Assembly (NCBI GenBank): GCA_033439685.1
Contig: JAUEDM010000001.1
Coordinates: 2,604,001-2,668,000 of the forward strand
Source of the DNA: Apodospora peruviana
Lineage: Eukaryota > Ascomycota > Sordariomycetes > Sordariales > Lasiosphaeriaceae
Length of the DNA: 64,000 nucleotides
Reading direction: 5' to 3'
Positions 25,007 through 37,209 of this stretch are shown here, piece after piece. Position 1 is the first letter of the stretch, and each line of letters begins with the position of its first letter. A model generated the notes under the pieces. The model was not told the DNA's origin and made no database searches. It saw only the letters and a program-made list of their open reading frames with translations. Position numbers and translations under genes: made by a program.

Positions 25007-26254
25007 ATGTCACTCACTTACCAGCAATCGAAACTGGTCAAGGACACCGTCCCGATATTACGAGAGCATGGAGAGAGGATTTCGACAATCTTCTACCGGA
25101 CCATGCTGAGCGAGCATCCAGAACTGAACGACTACTTCAACACCGTTAATCAGAAAAACGGACGCCAACCTCGGGCTCTCACGGCGGTGATCCTGAGCTT
25201 TGCTGCAAATATCAACAACATGAGCGAATTGGTACCAAAGTTTGAGCGCATGTGCAACAAGCACTGCTCCCTCGGTATCAAACCCCAGCACTACGAGATC
25301 GTAGGGAAGTACCTGCTCCAAGCCTTTGGAGATGTCTTGGGTCCGGCCATGACACCACAGGTGCAGGAGGCTTGGACAAAGGCGTACTGGGTTTTGGCCA
25401 AGATGCTGATAGGAAGAGAAGCACAACTCTACAAAGACTTTGAATCCTGGACATCTTGGAGACCATTCAAGATCGACCGCATTGTCCCCGAGTCAGAGGA
25501 GATTGTCTCCTTCTATCTGGTTCCCAAAGACGGGAAGCGTCTGCCACGCTTCCTCCCGGGCCAGTACTTGTCGGTGCAGATTCAAGTGCCAGGCGGCCAC
25601 CTCCAGTCCCGGCAGTACTCGCTTAGCGAAGCGTGGAGAGAAGACTACTATCGCATCAGTGTGAAGCGCGACGAGGGTTCACAGTACGCCAACTCGGTCT
25701 CAAAGTCATACTTCAACCCGGGCATCGTATCCAACATCCTCATCAACTACATGACTGTTGGTTCGGTCATCAGTGTTTCCCATCCGGCCGGGGAATTTTT
25801 CCTCGACAGCAACAACGACAGCAACGTACCGCTCGTCTTGGTATCCGCCGGTGTCGGCGTTACGCCAATGGTCGCGATCGCCAATTCGGCACTGGCAACC
25901 CAGCCAGACCGACAGATCTCGTGGGTCCAAGGATCTCGCAGGGTCATCCCGTTCGAGGAGCATGTTGCGTCATTGAAGCGCAAGGGCCGGAATTTTCGCA
26001 CCAAAATATTCAAGTCGCATCCCAGCGAAGGCGATGTCGCTGGCGTTTCTTACGACTATGACTGCCGGATAGACTTGTCCAAGCTGAGCCCAGAGGACAT
26101 TTTCTTGCAGCACGGCGGGGCTGAGTACTACATATGTGGCCCGGAGCAGTTCATGCTCGAGGCGAGTCAGTATCTTGCGTCGCAAGGCGTCCGCTCAAGC
26201 CGGATCAAGTTGGAGCTCTTCACCACGGGTGAATTGGCTGCCAAGCAAGGGTGA
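25007..26254 (+). CDS. fhb: Flavohemoglobin, nitric oxide dioxygenase
   Basis: This cytosolic enzyme converts nitric oxide plus oxygen to nitrate using NAD(P)H, FAD and haem, and so protects against nitrosative stress. It is intronless with 415 residues, the usual length. The globin domain (1-145) keeps distal Tyr30 and Gln54 and proximal His86 (in NKHCSLGIKP). The ferredoxin-reductase-like part follows: FAD domain with RQYSL at 202-206 and KRDEGS at 220-225, then the NAD(P) domain with AGVGVTP at 281-287 and ICGP near 376-379. All catalytic residues are present. The extreme C-terminus ends in LELFTTGEL, close to the ELFGTG-type ending I recall from fungal members rather than the bacterial CFGP ending. 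There is no targeting peptide before helix A, so a cytosolic location is inferred. The gene stands alone, with no nitrite or nitrate genes beside it. A TATA box lies 106 bases upstream. Confidence 0.97.
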   Translation: MSLTYQQSKLVKDTVPILREHGERISTIFYRTMLSEHPELNDYFNTVNQKNGRQPRALTAVILSFAANINNMSELVPKFERMCNKHCSLGIKPQHYEIVGKYLLQAFGDVLGPAMTPQVQEAWTKAYWVLAKMLIGREAQLYKDFESWTSWRPFKIDRIVPESEEIVSFYLVPKDGKRLPRFLPGQYLSVQIQVPGGHLQSRQYSLSEAWREDYYRISVKRDEGSQYANSVSKSYFNPGIVSNILINYMTVGSVISVSHPAGEFFLDSNNDSNVPLVLVSAGVGVTPMVAIANSALATQPDRQISWVQGSRRVIPFEEHVASLKRKGRNFRTKIFKSHPSEGDVAGVSYDYDCRIDLSKLSPEDIFLQHGGAEYYICGPEQFMLEASQYLASQGVRSSRIKLELFTTGELAAKQG

Positions 26255-27629
26255 CAAAACACAAACAACATACTCGGAAACGTCATTTGAGGGTCATGGA
26301 ATCCCTTATAATGACAACCAGAGAGCTCTCCGAGATGCTGGTAACCCTAGCCCCGAGCAGTACTTGAACGGCGACGAGGAGGCATGGTCGACTCCGGTAA
26401 CCAGATGGAAGAAGAACCAGAAAGCCATCCAATGCAGAGCCATCAACAAGGCCCGGAAAAAGTCTGAGCACCAGGAAAGGGGGGCTATGAGAAGCGAGCG
26501 ATGTGTGCAGCAACGCACGACTCTCCAGTATATAAGATAGGGAGAACGATGATGCATACGAAGGATATCCTGCGCAATCCCTTGGGTAGGGCCGACAGCA
26601 GGCTTGTCGTTGAGAGTGCAGACGCATTCTCACATTGTCGGTTTGGTATGTCAAATCGAAGGCTACCCAATCATGGCTTGGTTAAGTTGGCTTCATGTAA
26701 GGCGAACTGAAAGGAATAAAATTAATGTAATGATGTGGAGAGCTTCTTCTCGAAGCGTTTCTTCCTGACAAAACTCAAGACGGTAGCATGTAGCGATATC
26801 TCTTCTGCCAAGCGACGACGACGAGCCTCATCGAATGCCTCATGTCATGTGGTAGTTACAAAGCTTGAACCAAGACAAGCTTCTTAACTTGCCAAGACTC
26901 TTCCCAACGGCTGGGCGTGCCATGTTCCTGGTCGGCAGCTGAATGGAGTCAGAGGAGTCATGCACACCCAAACAGGTCTGCCTCGATCCGACTGGTCGAA
27001 AGCTCGGCTTGTGGCATTCTCGACCACTTCAGCCTCACGAGGCTTCGGATTTGCCAAGACCACAAGCTCCAAGGGTCCAGGCCAATCACTACTCTTTCTT
27101 GGCGAGGCGGCATTGATATGAAACCAGTGACAGATGTCTACTGAGAAAATAAGTATACGGATTACTCCGTACCTGTGTGCCACCTGTCTCCGAATTCCAA
27201 AGCTCCAAGCCCCGATGGCTTGCATGATCCCATCCCCCGCACCACCTCGTCGACCGATCGCAGAGACGTGCCTGGGAGCTCGGCGCTGTCTTATAGGATG
27301 GGGGAAAGGGAGCAAAGAACGATTATCGGAGATTGGGCAGTGGCTTGACTTTCGGAAAAGTCTAGGCTGTGCTTGCCTCTCGTCGTCGTCGCGAGCTATT
27401 TTTCAGCCTCTGGATGGGCCAGCCAGGGGAAAGGTGCAGTCTCGAGATGTCCGTCGCGTTGCAGCAGGCACCACGGCTACGAAAGGAGATAGGAAGGGCT
27501 GTCAAAAGTGGTAGACTCCCACTTATTCCTCCCCAGTTCCTCGTCTTCTGTCTGCAGCTCCTCAATCATAATTATTGTTCCCAGTCGTGATTTTTTGGGT
27601 ATCCGCCACAGCTGCGACCGCTTGTTACG
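26255..27629. other. Intergenic, no supported gene
   Basis: This is the 3' flank of flavohemoglobin and the promoter of the vWA gene. AATAAA occurs at 26715-26720, a weak candidate 3'-end signal. Short frames here show no domain or splice partner. Confidence 0.5.
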
Positions 27630-30120
27630 ATGCGCGGTGTGTTATCCCTTTTGTCCGGTGCGGTGTCGTTGCTGCTCGCATCGACAACAGCAGCAGCAAC
27701 AACAACAGAAACCGTCGCCACCCCAGCATATTTAGCCCACAGTCACGTCCTGAGAAGAGCAGACGCAGCCGCTTCTGGAGTCCCATCCGAGATTCCGACC
27801 CAAGTGTGCGACGATCTGAGTATCAACAGCAACAATGGCGACAGGAAGGTGGCCATCGTCATCGACAGCTCCGGCTCCATGAGCGGCTCGGACCCGGACG
27901 ACCTGCGTCTCATCGCTGCGCGCGCTCTCAATCAGTTCCTCATCTCCAACGCCGAGGCTGGCGGCCAGAAGCCGGACCAGGTCGTGGTCATAGGCTTTGA
28001 CGACACGGCTTACACTGTGTTCGGCCCCGGCGACCCGGGCGACCCCGAGGCCGATAAGGAGCTGAGCCTGATCGTGGCTAGCGGCGGCACGTATATAGCC
28101 GGCGGAGTCCTCCAGGCGATTGACCAGATTGGGAAGATGAGCGGGGACACCAAGGAAAGGAGCGCCATTGTGGTGTTTACGGACGGATCGGTGAGTCCGA
28201 GGCAAGGAGACTTGGATGCCTGGAAAAGTGTTGACACGAGCCTTGCAATCATAGGATTCCTCCACAGATACGTTGGTCGACGCAATCAAGCAAGCCACCA
28301 GTCTCGGCATCCGTGTCTCTTTCGGATTCCTCGACCTCTCGGCATCTTACCAGCCTGAGGACGTCCTGCTCGCCGTGCGAGATTCCAAGGGCGTCTACGC
28401 GACCATCACGGTAGCCGCCGGATCGCGCAACTTTGTGAACTACGTCCTTCTCAACGGCCTCACGCACCGAGACAACCCGCAGGGAGCTGGAGACCGCCTC
28501 CTCTCGGGCCTGGCCACGACGCAGTTCATTGACGGCTCGACCTCGGTGACGCTCAAGTACAGCGCGTCGCAAGGCGAGCGGGCCAATTTCACCCTCTACA
28601 GCATCACGGGCGACCACCTCGGCATGGAGGCAAAGATGAACGGACAGACTCTCAACACCTCGGAGCCCTCGTATTACGACGGATACATGGACGTCGAGCC
28701 GCCCAGCAGCGGCACCCTCGAGATCACCGTGACGGCCGACGATAATCCCGTCAAGGGCCTGTTTTCCGTCATGACGAACTCGAACCAGCCCATAAAGAAT
28801 TGCACCGTCGGCGTGACGGGCGGGAATTCGACCGGTCTCAGCACCGGCGCCAAGGCAGGTCTCGGAGTCGGCCTCACTGCGCTGTTACTCGGCTTGGCTG
28901 GCGGAGGGTTCTGGGCCTACAAGCACTTCCTCGGAGGCGCCCCGTCGGGAGGAGAACTCGACACCGCTCCGGCGGCCGGCGGCAGCGGCAGCGGCAACTC
29001 CACTGCCGGGCCGACCGGGGCCGAGAAATTCGATCCGCACACCAGTGTTTACCCAGTAGATCCATCACAAGGCATGGCACCTGCTGGCGGCGGCACCGGC
29101 GGCGGTGGACCGATGCACACCGTTTTGCCTCCCGATGTCGGAACCAACATGACGGGGCAAGCTCTCGGAGGAGGAGGGGGAGGGGGAGGAGGACCTCAAA
29201 GTGGTGCACCTGTGGGTGGTAGCGGTTCAGCACCACCACCGCCTATGAGTATCCCGCCAGCTGGTCCCGGCGCTCCTCCTGTTACTCCTCCCGCAACAGC
29301 TTGGGCCGGTCCGCCAAGCGCTTTCGTGCCGCCCTTGGTTCCACCTTTTAAACCATCCAGCGACAAGCCAGCGACACCAAACAGTAACCATAATGATGCC
29401 GTTTCTCCTCAGCATACGGATTTCCAATCCTCGCTCCTACAGCAGCAGCACTCAGGAGGAGGCGGAGGGGATTACCTTTCCAACGTCGACGGCTCCCAGC
29501 ACCCACTTGGAGGATACAATGGCTACCAAAACGCACTGCCGCACGGTGGTGGTGGTGGTACTCCCTTCAGTCCCGCTAGTGGTAGTAGTGACTTTGGGAA
29601 CCATACCACCATCTCTGGGGGCTCGTACGGCAACAACCACACCGGCACCACTACTACCACATTTGAAGCTGGCGGATCAGGAGGTAACCATACACATTGG
29701 AGCGTACCGTCACCGTCTGAACCAAACCACACAGGCATCGGCCACGGTAGTAGCGGCGGCGGCGGTAATCACACCAACTGGGGCACAGATCCCACCAGCA
29801 GCAGCGGTTATGGCGGTGATGCCGGTAACAATTACACCGGTGGTGGTGGTGGTGGTGTAGGCGGAGGTGGTGCTGGCGGAAACCCAGGATTCACCATGCC
29901 CGGGACGCAGATGCGGATGGGCTTTGGCGCTGCGCAGGACAGAGGAGCCGGAGAGGAAAAACATCATCATCACCCGTGGCTGGCACCGGATAGTGCCTGC
30001 GAGCATCCGGAGTGTCCGTTCAACTTGAGTAGCCACGAGTGTTTGCCTGATCGAGAGCGGTGCGACTGTAGCTGTCGGGATATGGGTTGTGCGTATCTGA
30101 AGAGGACGGGGGGCTACTAG
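27630..30120 (+). CDS. vWA-domain type I membrane protein with Gly-rich, sequon-rich tail
   Basis: Two exons, 27630-28190 and 28255-30120, encode 808 residues. The 64-base intron (donor GTGAGT, acceptor ATAG) is the one that joins the two open frames correctly. A signal peptide covers about residues 1-22 and may be followed by a dibasic site (RR at 42-43). The von Willebrand A domain starts near residue 72, with the metal-ion site DSSGS at 79-83 and FTDGS at the exon junction. A beta-rich segment follows, then one membrane segment at about 388-411 (GLTALLLGLAGGGFW). The remaining 400 residues are low-complexity Gly/Pro/Ser with repeated GNHT words, ending in a Cys-rich patch of seven cysteines. 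The role is unknown: metal-dependent adhesion or sensing at the cell surface is an inference from the vWA fold. Codons in the tail are strongly biased to G. Confidence 0.85.
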
Positions 30121-33100
30121 TTTGATAAGTGATTTGATAGGGGTGGTGGGAGGAGGATAGCATGGATAGGGGGGGGGGGTACGAGGTTTCCTTGTATTGG
30201 TTACCTTATTCTACATGCATGCTGGTTTTGGTTCCTGGTAGAAACAACTGGTATTGGGCCATGTGTGTAGTGATGATTTGGTTTAGAAATTACGTGGAAC
30301 TATTTTGTCCTGTGTGACCTGGTTAGATTGTTAGAGGGAAACTGGTTGTCCCTCACATATATATGTCCTTTTTTTTTATGCCTTTGTTCATTTCTCTATA
30401 AATAAAAAGGCATGTCTTCAAGTATAATACTTGATGACATCGAAGGCAGTGGTAATGACTGCGACGATCCGATCTGTTGAAAGCGAGCAAGGTCGAAAGG
30501 GGTTGGGTGGGGATATAAACAAGGCGCACGGGCCCCAACTAGGTATACAAGAAAGGGGGTTGCCCCTTTTCAAGTCTGGTGATACCACTCCAGATGGGAT
30601 TGGATATTTTCATATCTGAACACCAGAAAAAATCATGGCCCGTCACTCGACTACTTATTCTTTTGTGTGGGACATAAAAAAGTGATTATATTTGTAATTT
30701 GCTCTAAGTAAGTGGAGGGTAGCGGGCGACTATGTTCCATGGTGCTCCTCCCGCCGTTCGAGCCAAGGCACGGTCTTCTCGCCCATGGGCTTATTTCTGC
30801 AGTCCTTCAATCCGGTAAATCAAAGGAATTATCATTCGAGTCCAGTTAACATTGGCTGGAGGAAGATTTCAGTACAAACAGTAGAACAGTGCCCAAAAAC
30901 CCATCAAAAACACAGATTGCTACCTATCTGAATCGCGTGTTTCTGCTTTTCAACCTTAACCTGCCTCATGTCATCACTATCGCACACTTGCTTTAGCATG
31001 TGCGATAGGTACGACACAGGAGTAAAAGACCATTCGAATGCGTTTGGTAGATGCTAGATTCGGTTGCACTTTTTCAGTCCCAGTATGCGCTGATGGTGCA
31101 AGGCTTCCCTGATGATACAGGAGTGGCGACTCAACCGTTCGCGAGCCATGGGTCAGCTACTACAAGAAATAACTAGTCTGAATAAATATAACGCCTGATG
31201 CATTTTTTCTCCGTCGCACGATACCCGTACAGTCTGCAGTCTGGCGATGTTGCTTCGTTTCGGGGCTCTCCCTTCAGCTGCGTGATCATCTCACCAGTAC
31301 CGCTGATTGCCATGGTACGTTTACCTTCCATGTACCTCGAGAGATACATCGTGTGATGTTCCTACATACTTTGACACGTTTAAAACGCGGCCAGCGCGGC
31401 AAATATCACACCAAGGAGGTGAAAATCACAGCACCACTGAGTTCCGATACAGGAGCATAGTTTAGCTGTCTGTCAAAAGCCCCCGGACGCCCGGCGGTAT
31501 ATCAAAACACGCTAAATGCTACTTCGTTCTTGTTGAGCGTCTTCTTGGACCTCTCGACGGTGTATTTTGGTTGCAATGAACGCAAACTGCAGGATGCTCT
31601 TGATGAAATCATCACCAACACCGACCGGTGAAAGGGGGGCAGCTGTTGATGGGCTGTGCTTATTCCAAATATCGGTTGGTAACGTGAGTCAATCGTTGCC
31701 GTTGTGCCCGGACCAATGGTAAGATTTGCTGCCGGCTCGCTGGAGGCAGTGATCAAGATACTCAGTGGCAATATCCATGCCGGCTAAGGCTTTAACGATG
31801 CGCCGTGTTTGTGGAGCAGACAGGAAACATGGCGGTCTCGGCCCCGAGCAGCCATCAGCCGATGACAGTGCGCCGCACCGTCGATGATGTGCTCTAGTAC
31901 AGGAGCAAGTTACAAGTACAATGCATGCAGGGCAACTATTCTGGCCTATATGAGATGGGGCTGATGGGTGTGCCCTACATCGCGGGTAACACTGCAGAGG
32001 AACATGGGCAAGAATCCTTTCCCGTGCGGTTGGCGTCTAAGGGGGCGTCCAGTCTCTTTGTCTCATGTGAGGAAGGGCAACATGATCATCAGGATCCCGC
32101 TCGGCTCAAGCAGAAGATTTGTTCGATATGCGCATGCCCGTATGGTACCGCTTTCCGTGGAGAGTGGGGTGGGTATTTGTCGTGAGATGGCAGCCAGTCG
32201 TCTCCTTGTTTCTCTCGACTGCAGTCACGGTTCTTCCTTTATTGATGCCCTAGCCGCCAGCGCGCTTCATCCTTCCCCACGCGACCTGGCGGAAACATAT
32301 CACATTTCTGGTTCTGTGGCCAATTGAAGATAGATGATGCGATGTAGAGCCCACGTTTGATTTAGAAGCACAAAGCTTGGGTCACTCGGCAAACCTGGGG
32401 ATAGATAGTCGCCGGGATCGGAAGCATTTTGAGGTGTTCTTCAGATGAAAGAGTCTTAGATTGCTGGTGCCCGGCAGATACTACTGTCTTGAATGGAGAC
32501 GGTGGTGATGATAGTGACGGGGTTTTCGGCCTCACCCTTCCAGATCAACACAAGCACAGCAACAATGCAATGCCCTCTAAAGATAGGTTAATCTATGAGC
32601 ACAATGTAAAGCAGGCAGGTAGGGGAAGGGCTGATGAGGAATTTTTTCTATCGTCCTCAAGTGCAGCCGACATGTTGGATTGCGATGCATAACTTTTTCA
32701 AACAGTCGGAAGCCACCGGTTCAATCGAACTATCTGGACTTGTATCAAAACTCTACTTACCTCTATTCCCATCCCTTCACTGAAAAAGAGGCCGAGACTG
32801 ACTCGGGGTGGTCGGTGTCTACGTGACTGGCGGGTGCAGTGGTCTGTCTGGCCTGTGCTTGGCCTGTGCTTATCCCAGCCACGCAGTCCACGGGCACTGT
32901 CGACAGCCTGGGGGTCATGTCCGCCAAATTATTCAATTCTCTTTGAAAACAGATTATCAGGAGGGGGTGCGCAGGTGGTGAAGCGCTGACGGTCCAAAAA
33001 GCGTTGCTTGGCCGACTTGTACTTTGACTTATCCGGGCCGCGCGACTTCCCTTATCCGTTTCGGGCTGGGAATTCCGTAGAACTAGATGGTACGGATTAG

Positions 33101-35592
33101 TTCTACACCGACAAGTGCAAAGTCTGGTTCAAGTGGGTCTGACGTGCAGGAAGAACAAATCATGTTACTCGGTGAAGCCGTCTCTTTCCTTCCACCTCTG
33201 ATCGCACCTTCGCCCACCACCATCGGCTTTCATCAGACCTTCTGAATCCGGGCCTCGTCAGATGTTGCGCGCCGCCGTAAATCCTTTTCACTCAGTTTGA
33301 CACCCCTTCCTCCCAGCAGACGACCATCGGAAGCTAATGCACGCACCGGAACAGCCCCTTTTCTTGCATCAATCAAAGGGTTGAAAAAGAAAGTCAACCA
33401 AGTGAGGGGTTTCAAAAATATGACAAGTCTACCGGTGGCTGACTTGTCAGCCAATAGCAACTCTGTCACCGACCCGGCCGTCTGGTTGAGTCGCCGAACT
33501 TGGGAGTCGCCACTACGTTCTGCTGACCGAGCTGCGCAACAAGTTCTTGAGGGGACCGAGACTGCGTCGTTCGTGCCCGGGCGAACCTTTCCTCCCGTCC
33601 ACTTTTCTCACTAGCCACGACCACCATGCGTTCAAATAAGGCCATAACTGCATAAGGTGGGGTGTGTCTAGTTCTAACATGCCCTCCTACCCCCCAGCTG
33701 TTGAAAATCCGTGGCACAAAAGATGGGTCTCTCGGAATGCGTACCATTCGATGTATGATCTGGCACCGGGGTCCGTCTGTCAATGACGAACAACTGCTTG
33801 ACCGTTGAGTACGTACCGCGCCAAACCACACCCACCCACGTTCTAGACGGTCCACTTATGACAAACCCATCGACAGGACGCTAGGTAGTCATTCGAGAGA
33901 TAATCATCCAAATACCTAATTATGTCATCGATAGGCGGGTATGATGATAGTTACTTTCTCCTCTTCCTCTCTCTCATCAGACGAAAAGCACGCTCATAAT
34001 CAACAAAATAGAAATGGTAAAGACAAGGTTGGTAGATAAAGATGGCTCAGAACGGCATGTTGGCTTTCCGGACAGACCGACTGGCTTACCAAACATCTTT
34101 GCAGTGATCTGAATCTCATATATAGCCACATGCGGAAGAGACCGTGACAGAAGATATGGGTTGGTATTGCTTGCGCCATAGTTCAAGTTACATACCCACA
34201 GCCCCACAACTGGCACGGCACACGTACACACACACACACACGAGAGCACGTCAAACACGGGAGCCTGGCCGACAGAAATAGGCCATTTCATCCGAAAATA
34301 CAACGGTTCGCTACGAGTGGCTGAGTTTATCTAAGGTAGTGTGTTCGTTAGCCGCCGAGCCCCAGATTATGCTCGTTTCATCACCCTGTTTTTTGGAAGC
34401 TGTTTGTTTATGTGGCATGCCATTTGCTTGATGCATCGGTCCCGTTCCATTTGTAGTTATTTGTTTCCATCTCAAATACTAAGATTCGGAATTTTATGTC
34501 GTTGTTTGTTCATTCTCGTGTATTTGGCGAGAAAAAGGGGGGATCATGGCGCGGCTGTGAGCTGCCTGCCGCTTTGCATCTCGCACGCATCTGTCATATT
34601 CTCCTCTGTGAGAGTTGGGATACTCTGTAACTGGCAGTCAAATTCCCTAGGAACGATGAGAGGCGAGATAACTGGCCGGGATAGCTTCGAATATCATATA
34701 TGCAGGTTCAGACCAGAAGTGGACCGAGGCAAGTGCATCAACAAAGCGTAATGGACGAGATTTCTTGAGTTTTAAGAGGGTTACTGTAACGCGATAATCT
34801 GAGCGTAGTCGACAACTGAGCTGGAAATGTTGAAAGGTTGTTCGTCTAGAAGATGGCTGAAGTGAAGTTTAAGTGCTGACAGATCAAGCCATCGCGGCCG
34901 CTCGAGGCACATGGGCGTGTGACTTCTCAGATTTGACATGCTTGATCGATGTTAGAAACTCAGGCTAGGTAACTTTGGGCATTTCCACGCGCGCTAAGCT
35001 TGCATATCAAGTCCAAGCATACCTTAACTATACAATATAAAATCTCCGACGACATAAAGCACAACTTTGGGGCACCAGAAATAATAGTCAACTAATAAAA
35101 CAAACTCAATTACGTTCAAATAATCCTTGGCTTGTAGCACTCTGCACTAGGAGTCTTTGCCCAAGACAACAGAGAGAAGGGTATCAATAAAATAAAATCC
35201 CAGGCAGATAACCGTAAATGTATATGTAAGCTTAGTGTCATGAGATCGTGTCACCGAGATCTAGAAACCCCGGACACCAATCGGCAACGATGCCAGTTGC
35301 CTTGTAACACATGACGAAATCGTGACAACAGACAAAAACAGAAGAAATAAACACCCAAATCAACCGTGAAGCTCCTTTACCTGGAAATCCCCAAACAAAA
35401 CAGGACCAAGGAGGCATAAAGTGGGAAAAAGAAAAGACTAGGGGAAAAGAAAGACATAATAGAATAGATATCAAGATAGAAAATCAAACCTGAACCCGAA
35501 GATAGAAGACAGACAGCAAGGAATATTCAAAATTAGCAAAACACCGGGCCCAAGAACACACAACCGCACACAAAGGAAATCAAATTGACAAT
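30121..35592. other. Gene-poor region, 5.5 kb
   Basis: This lies between the converging 3' ends of the vWA and F-box genes. It starts with an 11-G run (about 30169-30179) and AATAAA at 30401-30406, a possible polyadenylation signal for the vWA gene. Frames such as 34341-34751 (+) and 33466-33855 (-) have no recognisable domain. A CA run lies near 34227. No RNA gene was recognised. Confidence 0.5.
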
Positions 35593-37209
35593 TCACCTTC
35601 GTCTCCTACCACCCGCCTCAAACGTCATATTATCCCCGCAAACCTCGCAGCGAATCACGGATGGTTTGACGTTAATTTGCCAGCAGCTGCACACCCAGAG
35701 AGCTCTGACGCTCTCTCTTTCCCTGGCCCCGTGCAGCTCTATCATGTCCCTGGGCTTGTAGTACCGTTTCCTCACACCGCAATCGACGCAAAACCTCCTG
35801 ATACCAAAAGACTTGACACGGGTAGTGGCGGCGCCCGGCCCCCCACTGCCTCCATCTCCAAGTACTGTCCCTGACCCTGCTGTTCTTGTCAATGTTGTTG
35901 ATGGAGAGCCTGATCGCCGGTTCTTTGCGGCGGCGGCAGCGGCTGCTGCTGCTGCTTTCTCTTGAAGAATGCTAGTCCTGGTGATGGTGGGGTCGTAGTG
36001 AGGGTTAGACGTCGGCAGGCTGTAGTGTCGCTGTTTTGGGGTCGTGGTCGCCGAGATTGAGGATGATGTCGATGCAGCTGTTGCGGTGCTGGTCGAGTCG
36101 GCGTCGTCGTCGCCTCCGCTATGGTCTCTGTCGTCTTCCTCGGACTGGCAGTGCCACCTGAAGAGCTCGAAGTTCTCTGGGCTCTTCATCCTGAAGCAGT
36201 GGTAGCAGCCGAAGGAACCTCGAGGTGTAATTTGCTGTTGCACGCTCGCCCTGGTCCTTCCGTCGGGAGCTGCACGACCTCCACAAACCTGTATTGCAGA
36301 CCTCTTTTCTCTCACATCATCTGGCTCCTTGCCCGACTGTTTAGGGGTGATGAAATATCGCTTAAAGGACTGCTCGACCTCCCGCACACCAGCAATCTTC
36401 TCCTCGTCCGAAAACAAGTTGGCATGAAAGTTGTCCCTGAACCACCGGTTAACCTGGACGAGACGCGTGGAGTCCAGGTAGCCCACAGATTCTCTGACAA
36501 GCTTGAGGGCCTCTGGAGGAAGCCGCTGAAGTCGGTCTAGGAAAGAAGGGTCGTGGTCGTCCGACGCCTGCAACTGAAGTAGGGGCAACGGCTGTGGGTA
36601 GAACGACGCGAAAGCTCCCGACGAGGAATGTTGGTATGTAGGCGTGCTGGGGAAGGCCGAGTAAATCGAGGGATAGCTCTGAAATGACAGGGGCGAGGGC
36701 TGGGGTGGTTGAGAATTCAATTGGAAGCTAAAGGGGGCCGAATGCGTGAAAGATCTAGGGGCCGGCTGGACCTGTGCGTAGAGAGGAATCTGCGAGCCGA
36801 CTTGGGACTGAAGATATTGCGTACTGTTATTGGTGATGAGGGCTGACGCTGGCGCGAGGGCTGGGTAGGTTGTCTGCTGATGGTGGGAGTAAGGTAACTG
36901 CTGGTGGTTTCTTGCCATCACGGCGGGCTCTGAGGCAACGGAGGCGGGAGATAATGTTCGCGATATCGACTTGTAAGGAGTGCTGTATGAAGCAGACGAA
37001 GTAGACGATGACGCTGATGCCGACCGGTCACCCGACACTGGCCTCATGGGACCAAACTGGTTGTGATAGTCCATGGGCAGTAGGGGTATGCCGCGAAAGA
37101 TATCGGAGGAGAGGCCAGAGGTTCGGAACTCAGGGGATGGCGCAAGCAAACGTTGAGAAGAGCCACCAAGGCGGTGATGAGCGTGAGGATAGCTGGTTAC
37201 TTCTGTCAT
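35593..37209 (-). CDS. F-box-like Cys-rich protein
   Basis: One uninterrupted exon encodes 538 residues. Residues 1-215 are low-complexity, rich in Ser, Gln, Pro and Tyr. An F-box-like helical segment lies at about 224-287 (FLDRLQRLPPEALKLV, then STRLVQVNRWFRDNF), a possible adaptor to Skp1 in an SCF ubiquitin ligase. It is followed by paired cysteines: CYHC at 335-338 with Cys354, then CVDC at 474-477, CSC at 507-509 and CEVC at 521-524, which could bind zinc. A ten-residue Ala run (419-428) and an acidic stretch (357-370) lie between these cysteine groups. The last four residues are Arg. The architecture (F-box then Cys-rich C-terminus) is common in fungal F-box proteins of unknown target. 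The start at 37209 is the first Met and gives the conserved-looking length. Confidence 0.8.
   Translation of the reverse strand: MTEVTSYPHAHHRLGGSSQRLLAPSPEFRTSGLSSDIFRGIPLLPMDYHNQFGPMRPVSGDRSASASSSTSSASYSTPYKSISRTLSPASVASEPAVMARNHQQLPYSHHQQTTYPALAPASALITNNSTQYLQSQVGSQIPLYAQVQPAPRSFTHSAPFSFQLNSQPPQPSPLSFQSYPSIYSAFPSTPTYQHSSSGAFASFYPQPLPLLQLQASDDHDPSFLDRLQRLPPEALKLVRESVGYLDSTRLVQVNRWFRDNFHANLFSDEEKIAGVREVEQSFKRYFITPKQSGKEPDDVREKRSAIQVCGGRAAPDGRTRASVQQQITPRGSFGCYHCFRMKSPENFELFRWHCQSEEDDRDHSGGDDDADSTSTATAASTSSSISATTTPKQRHYSLPTSNPHYDPTITRTSILQEKAAAAAAAAAAKNRRSGSPSTTLTRTAGSGTVLGDGGSGGPGAATTRVKSFGIRRFCVDCGVRKRYYKPRDMIELHGARERESVRALWVCSCWQINVKPSVIRCEVCGDNMTFEAGGRRRR

Noticed and set aside
28800..29239. 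Arg-rich and Pro-rich frames inside the vWA gene
   Set aside because: Shadows of the Gly-rich coding sequence in other frames.
34341..34751. 136-codon hydrophobic plus-strand frame
   Set aside because: Hydrophobic runs but no family pattern; T-rich DNA gives such frames by chance.
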